From Ramlibacter monticola (GTDB lineage: Bacteria > Pseudomonadota > Gammaproteobacteria > Burkholderiales > Burkholderiaceae_C), in the NCBI RefSeq assembly GCF_016722785.1, contig NZ_JAEQNE010000003.1, forward strand, positions 111,001 through 175,000: DNA of 64,000 bases. Direction: 5' to 3'. Below the pieces are notes generated by a model, which was not told where the DNA came from, did no database searches, and saw nothing but the letters and a program-made list of their open reading frames with translations. Shown piece after piece: positions 47,304-56,097 of the stretch (positions are counted from its first letter, which is position 1; every line of letters begins with the position of its first letter). The position numbers and the translations under genes were made by a program.

Positions 47304-48286
47304 TCGGCGACGGCGCCGGAGTCCTTGACGGCCTTGCCCCACTTGGGCACGTCGCTGGCCAGCAGCTTGGTGTAGTCGGCCGGCGAGGAGGCGACGACCT
47401 CCAGCCCCAGCTTCGCCAGCCGCTCCTGCACGTCGGGGCTGCGCAGCGTGGCGGTGATCTCGGTATTGAGCCTGGCCGCGACATCGGCGGGAATGCCGGC
47501 GGGCCCCAGGATCGCGAGCCAGTTGTCGGCCTCGAACGGGATGCCGACCTCGTTGAAGGTGGGCACGTCGGGCAGCGCCGGCGAACGCTTCGCGGACGCC
47601 ACGCCGAGCGGCCGCGCCTTGCCGGCCTGCACGTGCGGCAGCGCGGTGTTGACGCTCACGGAGGTGAGCTGCACCTCGCCGGCCAGCAGCGCCTGCACCG
47701 CGGGGGCGCCGCCCTTGTAAGGGACGTGCACCATGTCGAGCCCGCCCGCGGCGGCCCGGAACAGCTCCAGGGTCAGGTGCGAGCCGTTGCCGGTGCCGGC
47801 CGAGGAGTAGGTCAGCTTGCCCGGCTGGCTCTTCGCCAGCGCCACGAACTCCTTCGCCGTCTTCGCCGGGAAGTTCGGCGGCACCAGCAGCAGCGAGGGG
47901 AAGGTGGCCGCCAGCGTGACCGGCGTGAAGTCCTTGAACACGTCGTACTGCAGGCGGTGGCCGTAGAGGGTGGGCGCGATCGCCTGGGTGCCGTTGTCGG
48001 CCACGACCAGCGTGTAGCCGTCGGGCGCCGACTTCGCGACGGAGGCGCAGGCGATGGTGCCGCCGGCGCCGGTGCGGTTCTCCACCACGACCTGCTGGCC
48101 GATGCGCTCGGACAGCTTCTGCGCGAGGATGCGGCCGAAGGCGTCGGAGTTGCCGCCCGCCGCGTGCGGGATCACGAGCTTGATCGGCTTGCTGGGGAAG
48201 CCCTGCGCGGCCGCCGCGAAAGGCAGCGTCGCGGCGAGCAGCGCGGCCAGCGCCTGCAGCGCGTGCCGCCGGGTGGGGTGGCCCAT
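47300..48286 (-). CDS. Bug-family tripartite tricarboxylate transporter binding protein
   Basis: A 328-residue periplasmic protein with a signal (ALQALAALLAATLPFAAAA) and Bug motifs FPSKPIKLVIPHAAGGNSDAF, KSAPDGYTLVVA and HVPYKGGAPAVQALLAG. It is the first gene of the minus-strand operon that continues through the lyase, leuC, leuD, the glutaredoxin-DinB gene and a second Bug gene. The bound acid is probably the operon's substrate. It is divergent from the GntR gene across a spacer with two palindromes. Confidence 0.93.
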   Translation of the reverse strand: MGHPTRRHALQALAALLAATLPFAAAAQGFPSKPIKLVIPHAAGGNSDAFGRILAQKLSERIGQQVVVENRTGAGGTIACASVAKSAPDGYTLVVADNGTQAIAPTLYGHRLQYDVFKDFTPVTLAATFPSLLLVPPNFPAKTAKEFVALAKSQPGKLTYSSAGTGNGSHLTLELFRAAAGGLDMVHVPYKGGAPAVQALLAGEVQLTSVSVNTALPHVQAGKARPLGVASAKRSPALPDVPTFNEVGIPFEADNWLAILGPAGIPADVAARLNTEITATLRSPDVQERLAKLGLEVVASSPADYTKLLASDVPKWGKAVKDSGAVAE

Positions 48287-48345
48287 GGCTTGTCTCCTTG
48301 GAGGGGGCGACCGCGGGAAAGTCCCCGGATCGTCTTAGGAATAGG

Positions 48346-48382
48346 ATGATGTCATCATAGGTCTATGACGATAAGATCGTCA
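48346..48382. promoter_or_regulatory. Two palindromes, probable GntR operators
   Basis: ATGATG-T-CATCAT at 48346-48358 and TGACGAT-AAG-ATCGTCA at 48366-48382 are perfect palindromes seven bases apart, in an AT-richer island between the divergent Bug and GntR genes. The second ends eight bases before the GntR start codon, so a bound protein would block that gene. The likely binder is the adjacent GntR/HutC regulator; this is inference from position. Confidence 0.6.
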
Positions 48383-48389
48383 ACGCATC

Positions 48390-49226
48390 ATGCCTTCGCG
48401 TAAACCCGCAGATTCCCCACCGCTGAGCCTCGCGCGCACGGGCACCTCGCTGCACCGGCAGGTGTTCCTGGTGCTGCGCGACCGCCTGCTGGGCGGCGTG
48501 TTCCAGCCGGGCCAGCAGCTGCCGCCCGAGCCGGCGCTGTGCCAGCAGTTCGGCGTCTCGCGCATCACGCTGCGGCGCGCCGTCAGCGACCTCGAGCGCG
48601 AAGGCCTGCTGGAGCGCGTGCAGGGCCGCGGCACCTACGTGCGGGTGCAGCCTGCGCGCGCCGCGGGGGCGCCGTCGGAGGGCTACATCGAGGATGTGCG
48701 GCATCTCGCCGCCGACACCAGCGTGAAGGTGCTGGAACTCGGCGACGTGCCGGCCACGGCCCGCGTCGCCGAGCGCCTGCGGATCCCGATGGGCGCGCCG
48801 GTGCAGCGCTCGGTGCGGGTGCGCGAGCGCCAGGGCCGGCCGCTGGTGCTGCTCACGGCATGGGTCCCGCTGCCGCTGGCAGCGAGCATCACGCGCGCCG
48901 AGCTCACCCGGCGCTCGCTGAACCAGCTGCTCGCGCAGCGCGGCGTGCGCGTGGGCCGGCTGGTGCAGGAGATCAGCGCCACGCTGGCCGATCCGCTGCA
49001 GGCCGAGCGGCTGCAGGTCGAGGTGGGCTCCGCCCTGATCGTGGTGGACCGGCTGGTGCACGACCAGGCCGGCCAGCCGGTGGAATTCGTCTGCATGCTG
49101 CTCTCACCGGAGCGTTCGCGCATGGTGTTCGACACGCCGGCGGAACTGGTGGAGCAGGTGAGCAGCGGGCGGCTGGTGCACGTGGAGCCGGAGGCGGCAC
49201 CGCGCAGGCGCTCGGGCTCGCGCTGA
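48390..49226 (+). CDS. GntR/HutC-family transcriptional regulator
   Basis: A 278-residue regulator with an N-terminal GntR winged helix (LHRQVFLVLRDRLLGG, QQLPPEPALCQQFGVSRITLRRAV, ERVQGRGTYV, together about residues 20-90) and a C-terminal UTRA ligand domain (residues 105-255, with VQRSVRVRERQGRPLVLLT). UTRA domains sense small metabolites, typically the pathway substrate. It is divergent from the Bug-lyase-leuCD operon and converges on the ABC exporter gene, 3 bases away. Confidence 0.92.
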   Translation: MPSRKPADSPPLSLARTGTSLHRQVFLVLRDRLLGGVFQPGQQLPPEPALCQQFGVSRITLRRAVSDLEREGLLERVQGRGTYVRVQPARAAGAPSEGYIEDVRHLAADTSVKVLELGDVPATARVAERLRIPMGAPVQRSVRVRERQGRPLVLLTAWVPLPLAASITRAELTRRSLNQLLAQRGVRVGRLVQEISATLADPLQAERLQVEVGSALIVVDRLVHDQAGQPVEFVCMLLSPERSRMVFDTPAELVEQVSSGRLVHVEPEAAPRRRSGSR

Positions 49227-49229
49227 GCG

Positions 49230-51044
49230 TCACTGCTGCGCTTCGTCCTCTTCCTCCAGCTGCTGCAACTGGTACAGCCGCTGGTAGATCCCGCCCTCCA
49301 GCGCCATCAGCTCCGCATGCGTGCCGAGTTCCGCGACGCGGCCGTGGTTCAGCACGACGATGCGGTCGGCGTCGCGCACGGTGGACAGACGGTGCGCGAT
49401 CGCCACGACCGTCACCCGTCCGTGCAGCCGCGCCAGCGTGCGCTGCACCAGCTGCTCGGTCTCCGAATCGATGTGCGCCGTGGCCTCGTCGAGGAACAGG
49501 ATGCGCGGCTCGCCCGCCAGCGCCCGCGCGATCGCGAGCAGCTGCTTCTGCCCCACCGACAGCCGCGCGCCGCCTTCGCCCAGCAGTGTGTCGTAGCCCT
49601 GTTCCAGCGCCGCGATGAATCCGTGCGCATGCGCCGCGCGTGCCGCCGCTTCCACCTGCGCGTCGGTGAGCGGCCGGCCCATGGCGATGTTCTCGCGCGC
49701 GCTGGCCGCCAGCAGGAAGGGCTCCTGCGGCACCATGCCCACGCTGGCGCGGAAGCTGTCCTCGGCGATGGCCTCCAGCGGCACGCCGTCGATGCGCACG
49801 TGCCCCGGCGCGGCATAGAAGCGCAGCAGCAGCGACAGCAGCGTGGTCTTGCCGCTGCCGGTGTGGCCGACGATGCCGTGGAAGCTGCCGGCGGGAATGC
49901 GCAGGGCGATGCCGTGCAGCACCGGCCGGCCCGGCTGGTAGGCGAAGGTCAGGCGCTCGATCGCGATCTCGCCCCGGCTCACGCGGCCCTGGTCGCGCGC
50001 GGCCGGCGCTTCCGTTTCGGCCAGCAGGGCGTGCACCCGCGACGCTCCGATCAGCGCCTGCTGCAGCTGCGAGAACTGCATGGTGATCTGGATCAGCGGC
50101 TCGATCACGCGCGAGATGTAGCTGATGAACGCGTAGACGATGCCGACCTCCAGCGCGCCGAGCGGGCCGCTGGAAGCGCGCTGCCCGAACACCCACAGGA
50201 TAACCGCCAGCAGCCCCACGTTGAGGAAGTCCAGCACCGGCCGCAGCAGCCAGGCATTGGCGCGCAGCTCGCCCAGCCGCGACTGGTAGTGCCCTTCGTT
50301 GAGCGAGCCGAAGCGCTCCCGGAAGCGGGGCGCCGCATTGGCGGCCTGCAGCACCGCCATGCCCGCGATCGACTCGGCCACGTGCGCGTTCAGCTCGCTG
50401 CGCAGCTCGCGGCTGCGCGTCACCGCCGGCGCCGACAGGCGCTGGTACAGCACCACGATCAGCGTCACCGCCGGCACCAGCGCCGCCACGATCAGCATCA
50501 GCCGCCAGTCCAGCCACAGCATGGCGATCATCGCGCCGGCCAGCAGGATCAGGCTGTCCAGGATCACGAACAGCACCTGCACGTAGAGCGTCTTCACCGC
50601 CTCGGTGTCGTTGGTGACGCGGCTCACGAGCTGGCCCGTGATGGCGTGGTCGAAGAAGGCCATGGGCAGCCGCAGCACGTGCCGGTACACCTGCTCGCGC
50701 AGGCGCTGCACCGAACGCATCGCCACGCCGGCCAGCCGCACCAGCTGCAGGTAGCGCAGCCAGCTCGCGACGGCGCCGGCGAACAGCGCGCCGAGCAGCA
50801 GGCCCGCGATCCGCGGCAGGTCGGCGTCGCGCGGCAGCAGGTAGTTGTCGATCAGGTACTTGCCCGCCAGCGGCCCGAGCGCCTCGAGGCCGGCGGCGGC
50901 CAGCAGCCACAGCACGCCCTGCCAGAGGTGGCGGCGCTCCGGCAGGGCGGCGCGCAGCAGCAGCGAGGCGGCCTGCGCGGGGAAGCGCCTGCGGGGCGCG
51001 GGCGCGAGGCCCTCGCGCGGAGTGTCGACCGATTCAGCTGGCAT
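49230..51044 (-). CDS. ABC exporter half-transporter (MdlB/MsbA-like), catalytic partner
   Basis: A 604-residue half-transporter with six membrane helices (residues about 35-330) and a C-terminal ATPase. Walker A is VGHTGSGKTT, the Q-loop MVPQEPFLLAAS, the Walker B plus catalytic Glu LFLDEATAHID, the H-loop IAHRLSTV. The signature is LSVGQ rather than LSGGQ. It overlaps the next ABC gene upstream by 11 bases, and the two form a heterodimer. Substrate (lipid, drug or peptide) unknown. Confidence 0.9.
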   Translation of the reverse strand: MPAESVDTPREGLAPAPRRRFPAQAASLLLRAALPERRHLWQGVLWLLAAAGLEALGPLAGKYLIDNYLLPRDADLPRIAGLLLGALFAGAVASWLRYLQLVRLAGVAMRSVQRLREQVYRHVLRLPMAFFDHAITGQLVSRVTNDTEAVKTLYVQVLFVILDSLILLAGAMIAMLWLDWRLMLIVAALVPAVTLIVVLYQRLSAPAVTRSRELRSELNAHVAESIAGMAVLQAANAAPRFRERFGSLNEGHYQSRLGELRANAWLLRPVLDFLNVGLLAVILWVFGQRASSGPLGALEVGIVYAFISYISRVIEPLIQITMQFSQLQQALIGASRVHALLAETEAPAARDQGRVSRGEIAIERLTFAYQPGRPVLHGIALRIPAGSFHGIVGHTGSGKTTLLSLLLRFYAAPGHVRIDGVPLEAIAEDSFRASVGMVPQEPFLLAASARENIAMGRPLTDAQVEAAARAAHAHGFIAALEQGYDTLLGEGGARLSVGQKQLLAIARALAGEPRILFLDEATAHIDSETEQLVQRTLARLHGRVTVVAIAHRLSTVRDADRIVVLNHGRVAELGTHAELMALEGGIYQRLYQLQQLEEEDEAQQ

Positions 51045-52776
51045 CGAGGCTTGCCTGCAATTGCTGGTAGCGCCACTGGCGCGCGTACCAGCCGTGGCCC
51101 GCGGCCAGCGCCGCGTGCCCGCCCTGCTCCACGATGTGGCCGTCGCGCAGCACCACGACCTCGTCGGCGTCGACCACCGCGCTCAGCCGGTGGCTCACGA
51201 TGACGACGGTGCGCCCGACCCGCGCCTTGCGCAGGTGGGCCAGGATGCGCGCCTCGGTCTCGGTGTCCACCGCCGACAGGGCGTCGTCCAGCAGCAGCAG
51301 CGGCGCGTCGGCCAGCAGCGCCCGCGCGATCGCGACCCGCTGGCGCTGCCCGCCGGACAGCGTCACGCCGCGCTCGCCCACCGGCGTGTCGTAGCCGCGC
51401 GGCAGCCGCAGGATGTCCTCGTGCACGGCGGCGAGCTGCGCGGCCCGCTCCACTTCGGCGCGGGTCGCGCCTGGCTTCGCCAGCGCGATGTTCTCGGCCA
51501 CCGGGGCGGAGAAGAGGAAGGGCTCCTGCGGAACCCAGGCGATGCCGGCGCGCAGCGCGGCCAGCGTGTAGTCCGGCAGCGGCACCTCGTTCCAGCGCAG
51601 CTCGCCCGCATCGGGCGCGTGCTGGCGCAGCAGCAACTTCAGCAGCGTGGTCTTGCCCGCGCCGGTGGGGCCCACCAGCCCCAGCGTGCGGCCGGGCGGC
51701 AGCACGAGCGAGACGCGGTCCAGGGCGGCGCGCGCGCCGGGCGCGTAGCCGAAGCGCACCTCGCGGAAGGCGATCGCCCCGGGCTGCACCGAAGGGACCG
51801 TGCCGCGATCCTCCACGCCCAGGGGCGCATCCAGCACCGGCTGCAGCCGCGCCCAGGCCGCCTTGCCGCGTTCCAGCAGCGACAGCACCCAGCCCGCCGC
51901 GAACATCGGCCACACCAGCTGTCCCAGGTAGAGGCTGAAGCTGGTGAGCTGGCCGACCGTGAGCTCGCCGTGCCAGACCAGCCAGGTGCCCGCGCCCAGC
52001 ACCAGCATGGTGGCGGCGGCGAAAGTGCAGCCCACCGCCGGCTCGTAGGCCGCCTCCCAGCGCTGCGCATCCAGGCTCGCGGCGGCGGCGCCGCCGGCCA
52101 GCGCGCCGAACTGCGCCTCGCTGCGGGCCTGCAGGCCCAGCGCGCGCACCGTGCGCACGCCGGCCAGCGTCTCCTGCACGTGGTCGTTGAGGGCGCCGAA
52201 GCGTTCCAGCGACAGGCGCGAGGCCGCGTGCACGTGGCGCGAGATGCGCCAGAAGCCCAGCGCCATGAAGGGGAAGGGCAGGATCGCGCAGGCGGCCAGC
52301 CGCCAGTCGACGCCCAGCGACATCATGCCGACGACCAGCACCAGCGTCAGCGTGCCGTCGAAGCCGGCCAGCATGGCCTCGCCCGCGGCCATCTCCACCG
52401 CGTCGACGTCGTTGGTCGCCAGCGCCATCAGGTTGCCGGTGCGGTGGTGCTGGTAGAACGCCGCGCCCTGCAGGGACAGGCGGGCATAGAGCCGCTCGCG
52501 CAGCTCCACGCCGATCCGGTAGGCGGCGGCATACAGCCGCAGCCGCCAGCCCACGCGCAGGAAGTACACCACCGCGCCGGCGGCGAGCAGCCAGGCCAGT
52601 TCGCGCAGCAGCGCGCCGTGCGCGAGCTGGCCGGCCACGAGGCCGTCCACCACGTGGCCGATCTGGCGCGGGATCCACACGATCAACAGGGCGATGCCGA
52701 CCAGCATCACGGCCGAAGCCGCATAGGCGGCGCGGTGGCGCAGCACGAAGCGGGCGACCAGTCGGTAGAGGGACAT
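51034..52776 (-). CDS. ABC exporter half-transporter (MdlA-like), degenerate ATPase site
   Basis: A 580-residue half-transporter with six helices and an ATPase domain. Walker A is GPTGAGKTT, the signature LSGGQRQ is canonical, but the Walker B tail reads LLLLDDALSAVD: the catalytic glutamate is aspartate. Together with the altered LSVGQ signature of the partner this would make one of the two composite ATP sites inactive, as in known heterodimeric exporters such as TM287/288. Starts at 52776, first of the pair. Confidence 0.9.
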   Translation of the reverse strand: MSLYRLVARFVLRHRAAYAASAVMLVGIALLIVWIPRQIGHVVDGLVAGQLAHGALLRELAWLLAAGAVVYFLRVGWRLRLYAAAYRIGVELRERLYARLSLQGAAFYQHHRTGNLMALATNDVDAVEMAAGEAMLAGFDGTLTLVLVVGMMSLGVDWRLAACAILPFPFMALGFWRISRHVHAASRLSLERFGALNDHVQETLAGVRTVRALGLQARSEAQFGALAGGAAAASLDAQRWEAAYEPAVGCTFAAATMLVLGAGTWLVWHGELTVGQLTSFSLYLGQLVWPMFAAGWVLSLLERGKAAWARLQPVLDAPLGVEDRGTVPSVQPGAIAFREVRFGYAPGARAALDRVSLVLPPGRTLGLVGPTGAGKTTLLKLLLRQHAPDAGELRWNEVPLPDYTLAALRAGIAWVPQEPFLFSAPVAENIALAKPGATRAEVERAAQLAAVHEDILRLPRGYDTPVGERGVTLSGGQRQRVAIARALLADAPLLLLDDALSAVDTETEARILAHLRKARVGRTVVIVSHRLSAVVDADEVVVLRDGHIVEQGGHAALAAGHGWYARQWRYQQLQASLDAS

Positions 52777-52961
52777 GCCAAGGGGCGCCCTTTGCGGGCG
52801 CGGACGAAAAGCGCGATTCTTGCGCAGGACGCAAGGCCCTGCAGGCCGTGGATGGCCCGACGCCGCGCCGCCCGCCTGTAGGTCGGGCGCGGGTCTTGCG
52901 AACCGACCAGCCTGCGCTGCCGCACAATGGTCCAAAAGATGGCGAAAGACGGAGACGCGGT

Positions 52962-53339
52962 ATGACGCTGCGTGTGTTGCTGGTGGACGACCTGATCAGC
53001 ATGCACTCGCTCATGCGCGACCTGTTCGCGGCGGTGGGCGGGGTGCAGCTGGTCGCCACGGCGAGCAACGAGGGCGAGGCGAAGCTCTGGCTGGAAGACC
53101 ATCCCGCCGCCTGGGATGTCGCCGTGCTGGACCTCGTGCTGCAGGAAGGCTCCGGCATGGGCGTGATCGGCCCGTGCAAGGTGCACCACCCGGCGGGGCG
53201 GGTGGCCGTGTTCAGCAGCTACGTCACGCCGGTGATCCGGCAGCATTGCATCAACCTGGGCGCCGACGCGGTGTTCGGCAAGGACGAATCCGCGCAGTTC
53301 ATCACCTGGCTGCACGGGCTCGCCGACAGCGGCTCCTAA
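52962..53339 (+). CDS. Stand-alone receiver-domain response regulator
   Basis: A 125-residue CheY-like protein consisting of a single receiver: Asp9/Asp10 in LLVDDLIS, phospho-acceptor Asp57 in VAVLDLVLQE, Ser in VFSSYVTP and Lys109 in VFGKDES. It has no output domain, so it acts by protein contact or phosphotransfer. Its stop codon overlaps that of the hybrid kinase on the other strand by three bases, and an ABC exporter gene is divergent 185 bases away. Partner is probably the adjacent kinase or its Hpt domain. Confidence 0.88.
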   Translation: MTLRVLLVDDLISMHSLMRDLFAAVGGVQLVATASNEGEAKLWLEDHPAAWDVAVLDLVLQEGSGMGVIGPCKVHHPAGRVAVFSSYVTPVIRQHCINLGADAVFGKDESAQFITWLHGLADSGS

Positions 53340-56065
53340 CGCTGCGCGCTGTCCGTCGGCCGGTACTCGACGCGCAGGCGGTCCAGGTGCTCGCGCAGGG
53401 CGCGCACGCCCTCCTCCAGTTCGTCCAGGGAGGCGCCCGGCGCGCCGTATTCCAGGATCCGGCTCTGGCGCGCCGCCCAGTGCAGGCCCATGGCGCCGAG
53501 CGCGCCGTAGGCACGGTGGGCCAGGAAGCGCAGTTCCTCGCGCCTGCCGTCCGACACCGCACCGGCCATGGCCTCGGCGCTTTCGCGCTGCAGTTGCAGG
53601 AAGCCGGGGAAGACCTCCGCCCATTCCGCGTCGATCACGACCTGCTCGTCGTCGGCGCGCGGGGCGCCGTGCGTCTCCAGCGCGCCGGCGGGCTGGAACA
53701 GGTCGGCCTGCGCGCCGGGCCGCGACGCCGCCTCCAGCTCGCGCACGACGGCCAGCAGCCGCTCGCGGCTCACGGGCTTGACCAGGAAGCGGTCGGCGCC
53801 CGATTGCAGCGCCCGCGCGGCGGAGCCCTCGTCGTCGTTGCCGGACATCATGATGACGCGGCAGCGCGGGCGTTGCCGGGTGGCCTCCTGCTCGCGCGCC
53901 CAGCGCACGGTGTCGATGCCGCCGCGCAGCGGCATTTCCATGTCCAGCAAGAGGTAGTGCGGCCAGCGCCGGCCCATGGCCTCGGTCGCGGCGTGCCCGT
54001 TGCTGGCCGTCGTCACGTGGAAGGGCGGGCTGGGCAGCATGCGGCTGGTGACCAGGCGCGTGAACTCGTCGTCGTCCACCAGCAGCACGTCGCGCGCGGG
54101 CAGGGCGCGCAGCCAGTCGTCCTGCGGGTTTTCGGCCGCCGCGGCCGCGGCCGGCGCGGGCAGCGCGCCCTTGAGCGCCGGCAGGGTGAGGGTCAGCGTG
54201 GTGCCGCCGTAGCCCGTGTCCATGCGCAGCTCGCCCTGCTGCGCGCGCGCCATCAGGCGGGCCGAGTAGGTGCCCAGGCCGGTGCCGCCGCTCTTGCGGC
54301 CGGTCACGTACTTGTCGAAGAAGCGGCCGGCGATCTCGGGCGGCACTTCGCCGGGGTTCTGCACCGTCAGCACCACCCGGTCGCCGTCGCGCAGCGAAAC
54401 CGTCACCTGCCGGTCCGCTCCGGCCGCCTCGATCGCGTTCTTCACCAGGTTGGCGACGATCGAGTAGCACAGGAGCTCCTCGCCGCGCACGTGCGCCGCG
54501 GCGACTTCCGGGCTGGCCCAGTGCAGCGCCACCCGGTGCGCCTCCGCGTAGGCATGCAGGTCGACCAGCACGCGCGAGACCACCTCGCGCAGGTTGACCA
54601 CCTGCGGCCGCAGCTCGTAGCTGCCGGTCTCCATGCGGAACAGCCCGAGCGACAGGTTCACCATCTCCAGCATGCGCAGGCCGGCCCGCTGCAGGACCCC
54701 GACCAGCTCCTGCTGGTCGGGCGCGAGGCGGCCGTCGTCGTGCAGCAGGCGGGCCGCCCCGAGGATGCTGTTCAGGGGCGTCTTCAGGTCGTGGCGCGAG
54801 ATGCGCTCCACGTCCTCGCGCAGGCGCGCGTTCTCTTCCAGCGTGCGGCTGCGCTCCTCCGCGTTGAGCGCCGCGCTCATGCGGCGCGCGATCACGACCG
54901 CCGGCGACAGCAGGAACAGGGCGAAGCCGAAGGTCACGAACTTGCGGTCGGGGCTGGGGGAGTCGATCAGCAGCAGGTCCAGCGCCTGCGCCGCCAGCAC
55001 CGCCAGCATGCCGGCCAGCAGCACCCGCGCGTCGGTGCCGCCCTGCCGCGCCGAGCGCAGCATCGCGACGGCGAGGTAGACGCCGACCGCCACGGCGATC
55101 GCCTGCCCCGGCAGCACGAGGTGGGAGTAGACCGCGGGCGGCAGCACCAGCACCGCGCCGGCGGCCAGTCCCAGCAGCGTCAGCACCACGCGCACGACCC
55201 GCAGCGCGATCTCGGTGGGGAAGAGGCCGCGCAACGTCAGCAGGAACAGCGCCATCGCCGCCAGCCACGACAGGTACTCGGCGCGCATGTAGGCGGACCA
55301 GGCGATCTGCGCCGGCAGCGGCCGCAGGAACAGGCGCTCGCCGATCATGTCGGTGTACACCGCCATCGCCAGGCAGAACAGCCCGAAGGCGAGAGGGATG
55401 CGCTCGCGCCGGCGCGCCACGAAGAAGATCAGCGCCACGGCGCCCGTGAGCAGGTAGGCCGCCAGCAGCGCCGCGTGCTGCGCGATCCGCGCCTCGCGCG
55501 CGCGGTCCAGCACGTCGGCGGGCGCCGCCCACAGCGGCCGCACGAAGCCGCCGGCCCGGTGGTCGAAGTTGGAGACGTGCAGCGTCAGGCGCAGCGGGCA
55601 GGCGAATTCGCGCGTGACGGGGACCCGGTCGTGCACGGCCGCCCAGCTCTCCAGCGCGGACGGCCCGGGCCGCCCGTGCCTCGCCACCTCGATGCCGTTG
55701 ATGAACAGGCGCGAGGCGGTGCGCTGGCCCGTCGCTTCCACGGCCAGGTATTCGCCGGCGGGACAGTTCACCTCCAGGACGTAGCTGCCCCACCCGTCCT
55801 GGCCGGAGGGCTTTCCGGCGATGCCGTTCCAGCTCGATGGCACCGGCGCGAAGCCGCCGGTGGGCAGCCGCTCCCAGTCGGGATCGACGAAGCGTTCCCA
55901 CGCGAAGCCCCATTGCCCCTCCAGCGCGACGGGGCGTTGCAGCTTCGCCGGCAGCTCCAGCACGCCCTGCACGGCCTGCGGCGGACGCGCCTGCGCGCCT
56001 GCGGCCGGCAGCAGGACCAGCGCCAGTCCGAGCAGGCAGGTGACGAATCGGGAGGTCCGGCGCAT
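53336..56065 (-). CDS. 7TMR-DISM hybrid sensor histidine kinase with receiver and Hpt
   Basis: A 909-residue kinase. Signal peptide 1-26; a periplasmic beta-sandwich (about 30-190) of the 7TMR-DISM extracellular type; seven helices (about 200-400); HisKA with His425 in RISRHDLKTPLN; HATPase with NLVKNAIEAAG and GGTGLGTYSARL; a receiver with DVLLVDDDEF and phospho-acceptor Asp708 in LLLDMEMP; and an Hpt-like end with FLAHRAYGALGAMG. The complete phosphorelay feeds either the lone receiver or the NarL regulator. 7TMR-DISM proteins sense carbohydrates or other small ligands. The regulator gene is upstream 32 bases away. Confidence 0.92.
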   Translation of the reverse strand: MRRTSRFVTCLLGLALVLLPAAGAQARPPQAVQGVLELPAKLQRPVALEGQWGFAWERFVDPDWERLPTGGFAPVPSSWNGIAGKPSGQDGWGSYVLEVNCPAGEYLAVEATGQRTASRLFINGIEVARHGRPGPSALESWAAVHDRVPVTREFACPLRLTLHVSNFDHRAGGFVRPLWAAPADVLDRAREARIAQHAALLAAYLLTGAVALIFFVARRRERIPLAFGLFCLAMAVYTDMIGERLFLRPLPAQIAWSAYMRAEYLSWLAAMALFLLTLRGLFPTEIALRVVRVVLTLLGLAAGAVLVLPPAVYSHLVLPGQAIAVAVGVYLAVAMLRSARQGGTDARVLLAGMLAVLAAQALDLLLIDSPSPDRKFVTFGFALFLLSPAVVIARRMSAALNAEERSRTLEENARLREDVERISRHDLKTPLNSILGAARLLHDDGRLAPDQQELVGVLQRAGLRMLEMVNLSLGLFRMETGSYELRPQVVNLREVVSRVLVDLHAYAEAHRVALHWASPEVAAAHVRGEELLCYSIVANLVKNAIEAAGADRQVTVSLRDGDRVVLTVQNPGEVPPEIAGRFFDKYVTGRKSGGTGLGTYSARLMARAQQGELRMDTGYGGTTLTLTLPALKGALPAPAAAAAAENPQDDWLRALPARDVLLVDDDEFTRLVTSRMLPSPPFHVTTASNGHAATEAMGRRWPHYLLLDMEMPLRGGIDTVRWAREQEATRQRPRCRVIMMSGNDDEGSAARALQSGADRFLVKPVSRERLLAVVRELEAASRPGAQADLFQPAGALETHGAPRADDEQVVIDAEWAEVFPGFLQLQRESAEAMAGAVSDGRREELRFLAHRAYGALGAMGLHWAARQSRILEYGAPGASLDELEEGVRALREHLDRLRVEYRPTDSAQR

Positions 56066-56097
56066 GACGGCAGTTTAGAACCGCCGCGACCCGCTGT

